Shown here: piece after piece, positions 1 to 8,079 of the stretch | Numbering within the stretch: the first letter of the stretch is position 1 | How the letters are laid out: every line of letters begins with the position of its first letter | Assembly (NCBI GenBank): GCA_016839845.1 | Contig: JAEOTL010000124.1 | Coordinates: 1-13,074 of the forward strand | Direction: 5' to 3' | From: Promethearchaeota archaeon | GTDB lineage: Archaea; Asgardarchaeota; Lokiarchaeia; Sigynarchaeales; SOKP01 | DNA length: 13,074 nt | The notes under the pieces: model-generated | The model's database searches: none | Told to the model about the DNA's origin: nothing | Seen by the model: the letters and a program-made list of their open reading frames with translations, nothing else | Program-made: the position numbers and the translations under genes

Positions 1-1
1 A

Positions 2-169
2 CGGAAAATGATAAGGAAAAGATTCTATATTGAGAAGATTATACATGGAATTTTTTACTGCGACATAACAGAGCGTCTGATTAATATCAACACTTCTATT
101 ATTGAGAGTCAATTTGAAAACTATAAAACGTTTGTTCTAAAATTTTATGATACTATTAATTGTCATTAA
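2..169 (+). CDS. 3' end of an unrecognised protein (5' part outside window)
   Basis: Reading from base 2 the frame is open for 55 codons and closes at TAA (167-169); the other two forward frames are interrupted early. The peptide is rich in Ile, Phe, Tyr and Lys and includes EKIIHGIFYCDITERL and ESQFENYKTFVLKFYDTI, which looks like a short strand plus a terminal amphipathic helix. I do not recognise a family. Its stop overlaps the stop of the convergent methyltransferase gene (166-168 on the other strand), an arrangement typical of compact tail-to-tail genes. In DNA this AT-rich an open run of 55 codons by chance is unlikely but not impossible, so this is a moderate call. Confidence 0.45.
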   Translation, partial: RKMIRKRFYIEKIIHGIFYCDITERLININTSIIESQFENYKTFVLKFYDTINCH

Positions 170-906
170 TCTCTTTGAGCATAGATAAAAAAATTATCCC
201 GTTTACTCGGTCCTCCCATTATTTTAAACTCTTTAATATCGAAGATCTTCAGTAATTTTTTTAACTCATGCTTAGAAAAGAAGTGATAAAACCGATGGTA
301 TGCTTTTTTTTGGTCTGAAAGAGTCCATGGAATTAATTTATCCCCGAATTCTACTAATCCTACCAATTCCTGGTTATATTTATGCTCAGTACTGAGGAAT
401 CTTTTTAACCAATCATAAAGAAAATAACTCCGGTATTTTTTCTGCCATTTACGCCAAACAGTTATAATTAAGCTTCCATTTGAGTGAAGTATTTTTTTGA
501 GTGAGGCCATCATCCTTTTTCTTTCTGCTCTATGTTTGATATGATGAATAGTTGCGATGGAAAAAATATTTTGAACAGAATTATCTCTTATAGGAAGATA
601 TCTAATATCCGCTTGGATAATTTGAATAACAGAAGATTCTTTTTTAGAATAATACTCTGGGTTTTGTAAATCATCCCGTGCGATCTTTAGTAATTCAAGA
701 GATATATCTATCCCAATTATCTTTAAAGGAGGGGTTCCTAAGATTTTAAAATTCCTGCCATTAGCAGCTCCTAGATCTAAGATTATACCGTTGAATACGT
801 ACCCCTTTTTTTTTAGATAGGTCATAAAAAACTCGAGTGGTCTCCATGGTTTTTTCCTCTTTTGATGATAATCCTGTGCGATCTGGTTAAAAATTTGACC
901 CTCCAT
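166..906 (-). CDS. Trm9/ALKBH8-like tRNA wobble-uridine methyltransferase (class I SAM)
   Basis: A 246-residue SAM-dependent methyltransferase. Visible motifs are the SAM-binding glycine loop ILDLGAANGRN (about residues 42-52), the acidic post-I motif GIDIS (about 65-69), the motif QADIRYLPIRDNSV, the family signature FSIATIHHIKHRAERKR, and the strand LIITVWRKWQKK. The N-terminal IFNQIAQDYHQKRKKPWRP and C-terminal YHRFYHFFSKHEL segments also match Trm9/ALKBH8-MT. In eukaryotes that family methylates carboxymethyl-uridine at tRNA position 34 with the partner Trm112; an equivalent archaeal role is inferred from family knowledge. No AlkB hydroxylase domain is fused and no Trm112 gene is visible here. 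A TATA-like stretch on the minus strand centred near 933 is about 27 bases before the ATG, which suggests a leaderless message. The start fits the family N-terminus. Confidence 0.8.
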   Translation of the reverse strand: MEGQIFNQIAQDYHQKRKKPWRPLEFFMTYLKKKGYVFNGIILDLGAANGRNFKILGTPPLKIIGIDISLELLKIARDDLQNPEYYSKKESSVIQIIQADIRYLPIRDNSVQNIFSIATIHHIKHRAERKRMMASLKKILHSNGSLIITVWRKWQKKYRSYFLYDWLKRFLSTEHKYNQELVGLVEFGDKLIPWTLSDQKKAYHRFYHFFSKHELKKLLKIFDIKEFKIMGGPSKRDNFFIYAQRD

Positions 907-1001
907 AAAATGATAGTAGTTCGTTTTTGTTATAAACTATAAATGTTATATAGATTTATTATTTTCAATATAATTAAATCTTTTAATTAGGAATTCGAGA
1001 A
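907..1001. promoter_or_regulatory. Divergent promoter region
   Basis: This 95-base AT-rich gap separates two divergent genes. For the minus-strand methyltransferase, a TATA-like GTTTATAAC (plus coordinates 929-937) lies about 27 bases before the ATG and implies little or no leader. For the plus-strand gene there are two candidates: TTATATAG (946-953), giving a leader of roughly 25 bases, and AATATAAT (967-974), giving an almost leaderless transcript. Neither start has a convincing GGTG-type ribosome binding site. Confidence 0.5.
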
Positions 1002-2666
1002 ATGGAAGAATCGGGGAAATTTCTTCATGAATTCTTATCAGTGATGAGAGAAGATCTCTTAAATTTTTTCCACAAAACTCATTCCTATTTAAGGGATCTC
1101 GTATCCTATAAAAAATTTAAATTAAAGAAAAAAGTACCCCCACTTACCGATAGCTCTTTTAAGAGAGAATTGGATGAAATACTAAAGGCAGTTAAAACAG
1201 GATTAAATACCATAGGTGTTCCAATTCAAGTTTTAACCCAGATTCAAAACGATTTTTATAATAACATAATCACAAAGTCAATGGAAATGGCATTTTATGA
1301 CTCTTATCTTGAATATTATCTACAAGAGTACGTAAACAAGATTCTTCTTGAAATCATAATTGAATTTATTTCGGGATTAGATACTAAAAAAATTGAAACA
1401 CTTAATCTTTTTAAACTGCTCCCTCCAAGTTCGTTGCTGAAATTAGACCAACTAAAGGAAGCTAATTTAATCAATTCTAATAATAGAGAGAGTATTATTC
1501 GGTATTTCAATAGTGGAATAATAAATTTTAAAGATTTATCTTCTATAAAACAAGAAATCACTTACTCTCAAAATGAAAAAGAATCAACCACAAACATTTT
1601 AAAACAATTAGAGGATGCAAAAAAAGAATCGTTAGAGACTTTAAAAACTCCAAAAAAGGAGTTAGTACCAGAGTCATTAGCAAAAATTGATAACTCTCAC
1701 ATCAAAATGGAACAACCTCTAAGTCAAACAGAAACACCCTCAACACATCCCTTCCAGATAAAAAAAGAGATTTTTCTAGATTCCTTTGGCAACCTTCCTT
1801 CAATTCACCCTGATCTTATATCTAAGATAAAAATAAACATTACCAACTTATTGAATTCTAGGATTGTTATTCCTAATTTTTTAGATGTTGAAAATCTTTT
1901 TTATTACATTTCAATATTGAAAATGCTTGGGATAGATAATCCATTTTCTCAGGCAGAAATTTCAGAAATTATTAAAAAATATGTCTTTAATAAAACTTTT
2001 AGAAATTCAGAAAAGGATATCTCCGATATAATAACGAACTTTTATGGAATAGCACTTTTGATGGAATTAGGCATACCTACTGAAAGAGTATTGATTGATT
2101 TTAAATTTATAGAAGATTTTATAACAAATGAGTTCAAAAAATTTGTACCGGAAAAACTGCAATTGAATTATTATGCTCATCTTTCCTTACTATTACTGGG
2201 AAAAGAGGATATCATCCAAATAGATAAGAAGATTCACATTGATCAACTCAAGAGTATAAAATTATTACAAGAAAAAAATCATAATTTAATTTCAGATATT
2301 TATTTTCAATTATCGACGCTTAAAATTATCGATAAAAATATCGATCTAAATGAGTTAAAGAGATTATATATAGATGAGATGAAAAAGCACTTTATTTCGG
2401 AAGGAGTGGGTGGAGATTTATTGACAACTGCCGCTAAAGTGTTGCTAATCTTAGACTTACTTGATGTTAAAGAACAAGAGGTTGCCTTATGTAACAGATT
2501 ATTAAATTACCTTACCGCATCAACAAGTTTCTTTAGTTTAGATAATCTAGATAAAGATTTTAACTGGCGAATTGATCAATTAGCCTATAAAGTTGAATTA
2601 AAAATGATTTTTTGGGTTTTATTAGCCAGTTCTCAGTATGCTCCTTTAAACACACTCTATCTTTAG
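1002..2666 (+). CDS. Hypothetical all-helical protein, C-terminal half alpha/alpha-toroid-like
   Basis: A 554-residue protein of no recognised family. No signal peptide or clear membrane segment is visible, so it is probably cytoplasmic. Residues about 1-190 are helical, with long amphipathic runs such as NKILLEIIIEFISGL. Residues about 190-255 form a polar Lys/Glu/Ser/Thr-rich linker. From about 265 onward there are repeated paired helices: LFYYISILKMLG, FYGIALLMELGIP, YAHLSLLLLGKEDI, IYFQLSTLKIID, AKVLLILDLLDV, and a final KMIFWVLLASSQY. That pattern recalls the prenyltransferase/squalene-cyclase alpha/alpha toroid, but I see no catalytic DxDD or zinc-ligand set, so if related it is a degenerate, non-enzymatic scaffold. 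The fold call is inference. The gene is divergent from the methyltransferase and ends 28 bases from the convergent YkgJ-like gene. Confidence 0.75.
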   Translation: MEESGKFLHEFLSVMREDLLNFFHKTHSYLRDLVSYKKFKLKKKVPPLTDSSFKRELDEILKAVKTGLNTIGVPIQVLTQIQNDFYNNIITKSMEMAFYDSYLEYYLQEYVNKILLEIIIEFISGLDTKKIETLNLFKLLPPSSLLKLDQLKEANLINSNNRESIIRYFNSGIINFKDLSSIKQEITYSQNEKESTTNILKQLEDAKKESLETLKTPKKELVPESLAKIDNSHIKMEQPLSQTETPSTHPFQIKKEIFLDSFGNLPSIHPDLISKIKINITNLLNSRIVIPNFLDVENLFYYISILKMLGIDNPFSQAEISEIIKKYVFNKTFRNSEKDISDIITNFYGIALLMELGIPTERVLIDFKFIEDFITNEFKKFVPEKLQLNYYAHLSLLLLGKEDIIQIDKKIHIDQLKSIKLLQEKNHNLISDIYFQLSTLKIIDKNIDLNELKRLYIDEMKKHFISEGVGGDLLTTAAKVLLILDLLDVKEQEVALCNRLLNYLTASTSFFSLDNLDKDFNWRIDQLAYKVELKMIFWVLLASSQYAPLNTLYL

Positions 2667-2694
2667 TTTAGTGTAATTTTAGGGCTAATAAGTG

Positions 2695-3279
2695 TTATAT
2701 ATTAAATTTCATTACTTCTTTCAAGTAATTCTTCACTGTTTGTACTGAATTGATATTGCTATTCCATTTTTCATTAAAAATGTTATTCTTCTTAATATCT
2801 TCTATTGTTTGCTTGCCAACTGTTAACCAATACTTAATATTAATAATTGGAGCTTTCCCTCCAATACCAGGACAATAGGATTTTGCTTTCTCAGTATAAA
2901 AAATACTTGGTTTTGTATCTAAATCATAAGAAAATGGAAATGTGTGACAAAGCTGTGGTCTGATTTTATATATATTACATTGTTGTTTACCCTGGTTATA
3001 GAAAAAACACTTTCCTTGGGTATTTTTTAGAATCCCTACAAAAGCTAACCCTTTTTCAGTTTTTATTGGAGTGAAGACCATTTTTTGAAAAAATGGTTCA
3101 GTATCTTCTCCGTCAAATACATAAAATCCAACAATTTCGAGTATTTCGCTAAGATCAAGTTTTAAGCCTTTAACAATACGTAATATATCTAAGTATGTTA
3201 AATTTACAAGAGTATCGTTATCTGTACAGCAATTCCCACACCTTGTACAGGAGAATCTTAATTGATTTGGATTAACCAT
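2695..3279 (-). CDS. YkgJ-type cysteine-cluster protein
   Basis: A 194-residue soluble protein of the YkgJ (UPF0153) zinc/iron-chelating family. The N-terminal cluster CTRCGNCC occupies residues 11-18. A second set of cysteines follows in GKCFFYN, QQCNIYKIRPQLCHTFPF and KSYCPGIGG; the C-x-x-Y-x-x-RP-x-x-C-x-x-FPF arrangement is the family hallmark and points to a bound metal centre. The biochemical role of most family members is not established. It lies 47 bases downstream of the large surface-protein gene on the same strand. A minus-strand TATA-like stretch (about 3312-3325) in that gap could drive it separately, so co-transcription is possible but unproven. The ATG is the first in frame and puts the first cysteine cluster near the N-terminus, as is usual. 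Confidence 0.85.
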   Translation of the reverse strand: MVNPNQLRFSCTRCGNCCTDNDTLVNLTYLDILRIVKGLKLDLSEILEIVGFYVFDGEDTEPFFQKMVFTPIKTEKGLAFVGILKNTQGKCFFYNQGKQQCNIYKIRPQLCHTFPFSYDLDTKPSIFYTEKAKSYCPGIGGKAPIINIKYWLTVGKQTIEDIKKNNIFNEKWNSNINSVQTVKNYLKEVMKFNI

Positions 3280-3325
3280 TAAAACAAAAAAAAGTAATGT
3301 AAAATTTGAATTTTATCTTTATAAG

Positions 3326-6300
3326 TTAAGGAATCGAAGGCATGAGTATTTTATGCTCGATCAACAATTCTATTGCCTCAATTACAAGATCTTTATTATC
3401 CTCACTAACCATTTCAACAACACTACTTAGATTTATATGTTCACTCTCACCCCTTGCCATCGATTGAATAACGTTGAGTACTCGAACTTCCATCCTTGTA
3501 AGTGTTTTTTCCTTTTTCATTTGTGCGAGATCAGATTTACGAGATAGTCTAAAAGACTCTTTATAGTGTAATTGAAAATACTCATCTATTATTAAAGGAA
3601 CTATTTCTTCTAAATTGTCTAAGGCTCCATCCCAATCTTGTAGTTCTTGAGAAAGTTTAAGATTTAACGCTAACATTAACAGAGAAACTTGGTTTTTTAA
3701 GCTATCAGAAGATTTTTCCTTAAGAACAAACACAATTCTTATATCTTCTCTATCCGCAATAAGGCAATAGAAATATTTAAAATCTAATTCAATAATTTTC
3801 TCGATGCCATAGCTTTCTTTTAAGTCTTCTGTTTCAGATTCAGTTTCCTCTTTACCTGTAAATTCTTCTCCTATTGTAGTAATAGCCTGAATAAATCCTG
3901 AAAACAATTCTTTCTTATGCTTTTCTAAAATGGAATAACTCTTGGAATAAATCGGGATACCACTTAATCGATGAGTTATAACAATTGCTTGAATATTTTG
4001 AAGATCCTTAAATTTCTGTGTTTTAGCTAATAGGTTAGCTTCTTTTCTTCTTCGTCTCGGTAATATAACATATGATCTTAAACTTAGTGCTCCAAGTATA
4101 CTTATAACGCTTACTGAAACAAGGATTATTATCCACATTAAAAAGACTGGAAATTCATCTCCAGGGACAATAATTGGAGGTTCCCCAATTATTACAATGA
4201 AAGAATCTTGTGTTATTTTGTGAATGGAACCCTCTGGTGTAATTGTTAAATCGAATTTATAATTTCCCCGTAAGCTATCAGGTAATTCTATGAAAACTTG
4301 GTAAGTTCCGGGTGTAGTCTCGTTAATTGTTCCTACTCCATATTGCCATGAATATGTAATCACCGCATTTTGGATAGTACCATTAGTTATGGGATCAAAT
4401 AACTGAATTTCAATATTTAGTGTTTCCCCCACTTCTGCATTAACTGAATCTTCGAATCCTATAGGATCAACTATAATATCAATTTGCTCTACCAATAATT
4501 GGAATCCAAAAGTTGTGGTTCTATAATTTGGGTCATCAAACTGAAGATATACATAATTTATTCCGAACGAAAAATTATCTGGGGAACAGTTAATTGACGT
4601 GTTAAACCAATAATCTGAAACCTCTGTTAGATTTTTATAATAGACTCCACTTGCACAAGTAATAGATCCTCCTGACAGATATAATCCATCTATATTGGAG
4701 GTTGCTCGGGCTGAGATGTTAATAGCATCGTTAAAAGTCGTTTCAATTAATGAGTTTTCTAGTATATCTTGATTATTTATTTGAACTGATAAATTGACAG
4801 ATTGTTTTATTATCTGAAACTGGTAGATATAATATTGAGGTTCATAACCAACAGCTGAGAAGTTAATGCTTAACTGATGTATTCCAATGTTATCAATGAA
4901 AAGCGTACTGAATTCAATATTATATGTGCCATTCCCGGGATTAGTAATTGAATATAGAGATTCATTTGTAATACTGATATTCACGAGAGCTCCGTCTATC
5001 CCATCTCCGTCATAATCAGAGAATTTAAATTTAATAGTTGAATTGGCATGAAGCTCAATGTTGTATTCTGATTCAAGAACCAAAATGTTTGTTTCTTCTC
5101 CCAAATTAATTTCGAGCGTAAAATTAGTGTTAAAAAATCCCATTTTTGAGGAGTTAATAAGAATATTGTGTAGTCCTCTGGTAAGTAAATCTGCTGTATC
5201 TAATACTGTTTCATAAATCCCTAATGCTGACTCTGTAAAGAAGCGTGTCCCAGCAGTCCAATTATATGAAACAATTGAGTTTGATATTGATTGATTGTTT
5301 TCAGGATCGTGTAAATAAACTCTGAGTGGAATTATATCTCCTACAAATCCTTCAGTTCTTAAATCCAGTTTTGCATCATCAGGTTTTAATAATGTAAGGG
5401 TACTTTGATGAGTCAAAACAAAGTCAGATTTTATACCCCCAACCGCAGTTCCATTACTCCAGAAGATCGTATAATTATATTGCCCACCGTAAGTACTCAA
5501 TGGGGAGAAATTGATTTCTGAAAAAATTATTGTACCATTGGAGAAGGGATTTTTACTTTCTTGATACCAAGTTGCTCCTGTAGGATCATAAATGGTTAAG
5601 TTCGCAAATGTAGAGTCTAAATTCGGTGGAATCATATTACTATTATTAATTTGAGTCTTAATTCTAGTAGATTCGCCAGTAACAAATGGTCCTCCTACCC
5701 AACTACCTCCTTTAAGCATTTTAGTATTTGATAATTCAATATAATTGGGAGACGTTGCTCTAAATGTCCACCATCCAGGAAATTCTGCATTGGATTTATT
5801 GATTCTTAAAAAATGATCTCCTTCACCTCCCGCATCAAAAGATATTGCTTGTAGGGTAGGATCTAAGACTGAAATGAAACTCCATTCAATTGGCTTGAAC
5901 ACTCTAAATTCAAAATCTTCATATTGAGAGGGCATATAGAAATTATGTGTGAATTCCCAGTAAACAGTCCCATTTTCTAAAACCTGATAGGAAACCCCTT
6001 CTTGAGTAGTTTGACCGATTTTTGAAGTTGTATCATGATGACCATATAAGATTGTATCTAATTCAAATTGAAGAGATGGAGACTTAGTTTGTGCAGTTAA
6101 AACTATAGGATTTGTATCCCAGTTATCGGTAAGATTTAAAGTGGAAGTACCCCATTCACTGTTTTCATTTGGGCTATAATTATTGAGTTTTAGATCTATA
6201 TCAGATTGAGACGAATTTGCCATGGCTGTTACTACTAGACTAACATTATCGAACCAGATTATGTTTTGATAGGCTTCTTCAAAATAAGTGAGGCTCACAG

Positions 6301-7504
6301 AGCTACCGCTCATAATACCAACAGATATTGTATGTTGATTCTGGTTTAAATCTCCTGTAAATACTTCTGAAGTATTTATCCATAGATCCATATATATTTT
6401 TCCTGTCTTATGCCACGTACTTTTTCCCGCATCAATGATATCTCTCATCCCTTTCGAATATACCACTCTATCATTAACCTTTAGATACATATAGTTATCA
6501 TTTGACTTCAATCCAAATGGAACATTGTAATCAAAACTAATATAGGCGTCCTTAATGGAACCTCGAGGTATAGTAATATTTTGATAGATTTCTGAAAATG
6601 CACCTTCGGTGTAATCAAATTCCTCTTGACTAATATACTCCCCATATAATCCCACGTACATGCCAGTCACATTCCCCTCCTCCCCAGCACCGTAGATATT
6701 TGTTCCGCTCACTCCATTCTCAACATAATTAAATCCCCATGTATCCGAATTAATATCATAATTTGAACTAGCGTTTAAAAATTCATAATAATCCATATAG
6801 TATCCATAATAATTCCCACTGGAATCAGAATCATAGGTAAATTTCAGTGTATCACCTGGAATCCATGGACTATATACATTTGTTCTATTTTCTGTATCTG
6901 TTATCAAATGATCGTTATTACTATCATCACGTAGAAGGAAATAATCATAATATCGTTCAAAACTAATATTTACAAAATGTGCTCGCATATATGTAGCACC
7001 CGTTTCGGTAATGGTGTCTACAACACTATTAGGATTGTGACCTTGTTCATAAGGGTGAGGTGTTTCAGATACTTGGTATGTTCTGAAAATTGTAGGAGAT
7101 TGAAATCCCGAATTGTTTACCCAATTTCTTGTATCTTGAATATTTGTAATGATTGTTTCGATAGTTGAGACTTCCCAATCATGGTCAGAATCTAAATAAT
7201 AAGTCAAATTGACTTCTTCCTGTTCTGAAACTGCAACTTCTTGATTAAATTTATATAGATTTCCAGTTTCATTAATATTTAATGATGGTTCTATACCTTG
7301 GAATAAAGAAGCATCCCCATTACTTATCAGCAAATCATAGTTACTAACACTATTATTATCAATATCAATATTTTGCTTTAGTTTTGAAGCAGAAATAAAG
7401 TTTGAACCCAGAATTGAGACCATAATTACCGTTAATAATACCAAAACCAAATATTTGGTTTTTTCCTTTTTGAAAATAACTTTTCTAGTCTGATGAATAT
7501 TCAT
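3326..7504 (-). CDS. Large cell-surface beta-sandwich protein with cytosolic longin-like and winged-helix tail
   Basis: A 1392-residue single-pass membrane protein. Residues 1-40 are a basic stretch followed by a hydrophobic helix (about 18-38) ending in SAS, a signal peptide or anchor. Residues about 45-1110 are extracellular, rich in beta strands and NxS/T sequons (close to forty by hand count). Ig-like repeats are clearest at about 700-800, 805-900, 900-1005 and 1005-1108. A possible disulphide links C950 and C973. Calcium-loop-like motifs occur at 194-205 and 830-839. A transmembrane helix spans about 1119-1141, then RRRR (1150-1153) as a positive-inside signal. The cytosolic tail starts with a strand-strand-helix-three-strand-helix module (about 1171-1285, beginning IQAIVITHRLSGIPIYS) resembling longin/roadblock folds, and ends with a small winged-helix-like segment (about 1335-1392). 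Function is unknown; a receptor or adhesin that signals to GTPase machinery is inference. Confidence 0.85.
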   Translation of the reverse strand: MNIHQTRKVIFKKEKTKYLVLVLLTVIMVSILGSNFISASKLKQNIDIDNNSVSNYDLLISNGDASLFQGIEPSLNINETGNLYKFNQEVAVSEQEEVNLTYYLDSDHDWEVSTIETIITNIQDTRNWVNNSGFQSPTIFRTYQVSETPHPYEQGHNPNSVVDTITETGATYMRAHFVNISFERYYDYFLLRDDSNNDHLITDTENRTNVYSPWIPGDTLKFTYDSDSSGNYYGYYMDYYEFLNASSNYDINSDTWGFNYVENGVSGTNIYGAGEEGNVTGMYVGLYGEYISQEEFDYTEGAFSEIYQNITIPRGSIKDAYISFDYNVPFGLKSNDNYMYLKVNDRVVYSKGMRDIIDAGKSTWHKTGKIYMDLWINTSEVFTGDLNQNQHTISVGIMSGSSVSLTYFEEAYQNIIWFDNVSLVVTAMANSSQSDIDLKLNNYSPNENSEWGTSTLNLTDNWDTNPIVLTAQTKSPSLQFELDTILYGHHDTTSKIGQTTQEGVSYQVLENGTVYWEFTHNFYMPSQYEDFEFRVFKPIEWSFISVLDPTLQAISFDAGGEGDHFLRINKSNAEFPGWWTFRATSPNYIELSNTKMLKGGSWVGGPFVTGESTRIKTQINNSNMIPPNLDSTFANLTIYDPTGATWYQESKNPFSNGTIIFSEINFSPLSTYGGQYNYTIFWSNGTAVGGIKSDFVLTHQSTLTLLKPDDAKLDLRTEGFVGDIIPLRVYLHDPENNQSISNSIVSYNWTAGTRFFTESALGIYETVLDTADLLTRGLHNILINSSKMGFFNTNFTLEINLGEETNILVLESEYNIELHANSTIKFKFSDYDGDGIDGALVNISITNESLYSITNPGNGTYNIEFSTLFIDNIGIHQLSINFSAVGYEPQYYIYQFQIIKQSVNLSVQINNQDILENSLIETTFNDAINISARATSNIDGLYLSGGSITCASGVYYKNLTEVSDYWFNTSINCSPDNFSFGINYVYLQFDDPNYRTTTFGFQLLVEQIDIIVDPIGFEDSVNAEVGETLNIEIQLFDPITNGTIQNAVITYSWQYGVGTINETTPGTYQVFIELPDSLRGNYKFDLTITPEGSIHKITQDSFIVIIGEPPIIVPGDEFPVFLMWIIILVSVSVISILGALSLRSYVILPRRRRKEANLLAKTQKFKDLQNIQAIVITHRLSGIPIYSKSYSILEKHKKELFSGFIQAITTIGEEFTGKEETESETEDLKESYGIEKIIELDFKYFYCLIADREDIRIVFVLKEKSSDSLKNQVSLLMLALNLKLSQELQDWDGALDNLEEIVPLIIDEYFQLHYKESFRLSRKSDLAQMKKEKTLTRMEVRVLNVIQSMARGESEHINLSSVVEMVSEDNKDLVIEAIELLIEHKILMPSIP

Positions 7505-7581
7505 ACCCTTATACCTACAAATTTACTGTTATGTTATAAAAATGAAAATTCATAAATTTAAATAAATAGCATAGAACAGAA

Positions 7582-7896
7582 TTAGTTAGGTAGAAATTCA
7601 TTTCTTAAATCACGTTTCAGAAATTTTTTATTCCTTGAAGAGAGGTTATTGATATCTGCTCCGTGAGTATTATAATTATCGGGAGGGAAATCTTCGCATA
7701 ATGAGAGGAGTAGGATTATTGCATTAGTTACTAAGATCCTATTTCTTTTATTCTCCAATAATTTCATCAATTTAATAAGGGCTCTGTTTTTCCATAGTTC
7801 TAGTCTTTCCCTACTCGCTTTTTCGCATTGAAAGGAATCAAATATTTTTTGATAGCATTCCATTTCAGAATGTGTGAGGTTATTTCCCATCTCCAC
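7582..7896 (-). CDS. Small hypothetical helical protein
   Basis: A 104-residue protein that I do not recognise. The first 70 residues are helical, with amphipathic runs such as LIKLMKLLENKRNRIL and NAIILLLSLCEDF reminiscent of a pair of HEAT/ARM-like helices; the last 30 residues are polar and basic. The most upstream start is GTG (7894-7896), preceded at suitable distance by GGTG on the minus strand; an ATG two codons later is an equally plausible start. A minus-strand TATA-like GTATAAC lies near 7942-7950. It is upstream of, and on the same strand as, the large surface-protein gene, with 77 bases between them, so co-transcription is possible. The evidence for a real gene is only the open frame, the start context and the helical composition. 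Confidence 0.55.
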   Translation of the reverse strand: MEMGNNLTHSEMECYQKIFDSFQCEKASRERLELWKNRALIKLMKLLENKRNRILVTNAIILLLSLCEDFPPDNYNTHGADINNLSSRNKKFLKRDLRNEFLPN

Positions 7897-8050
7897 TATT
7901 TCCGCACCGACATAGGTTCAGATTAAGTTTTTTCTCCTTAGGTTATACAATTCTTTTCTTTTTTATCATGTAATATAATATGAGTATATCACATGTCGAC
8001 AGAATTTAGGAAAGTATAATTTTCGAACTTATCTTAGTTAAGAATTCCAA

Positions 8051-8057
8051 ATATAAG
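8051..8057 (+). promoter_or_regulatory. TATA-like element of the glycosylase gene
   Basis: ATATAAG is centred about 26 bases before the ATG at 8080, the normal distance between an archaeal TATA box and the transcription start. No ribosome binding site precedes the ATG. Together these suggest a leaderless message. The 183-base gap 7897-8079 shows nothing else I can name. Confidence 0.5.
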
Positions 8058-8079
8058 ATATGTTTAATTTTTTAAATAA

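Noticed and set aside
1316..1561. 81-residue minus-strand frame inside the 554-residue gene
   Set aside because: Fully antisense to a longer, better supported gene; no start context or recognisable motif.
6977..7168. 63-residue plus-strand frame inside the surface-protein gene
   Set aside because: Antisense shadow with Cys/Arg-rich composition and no start signals.
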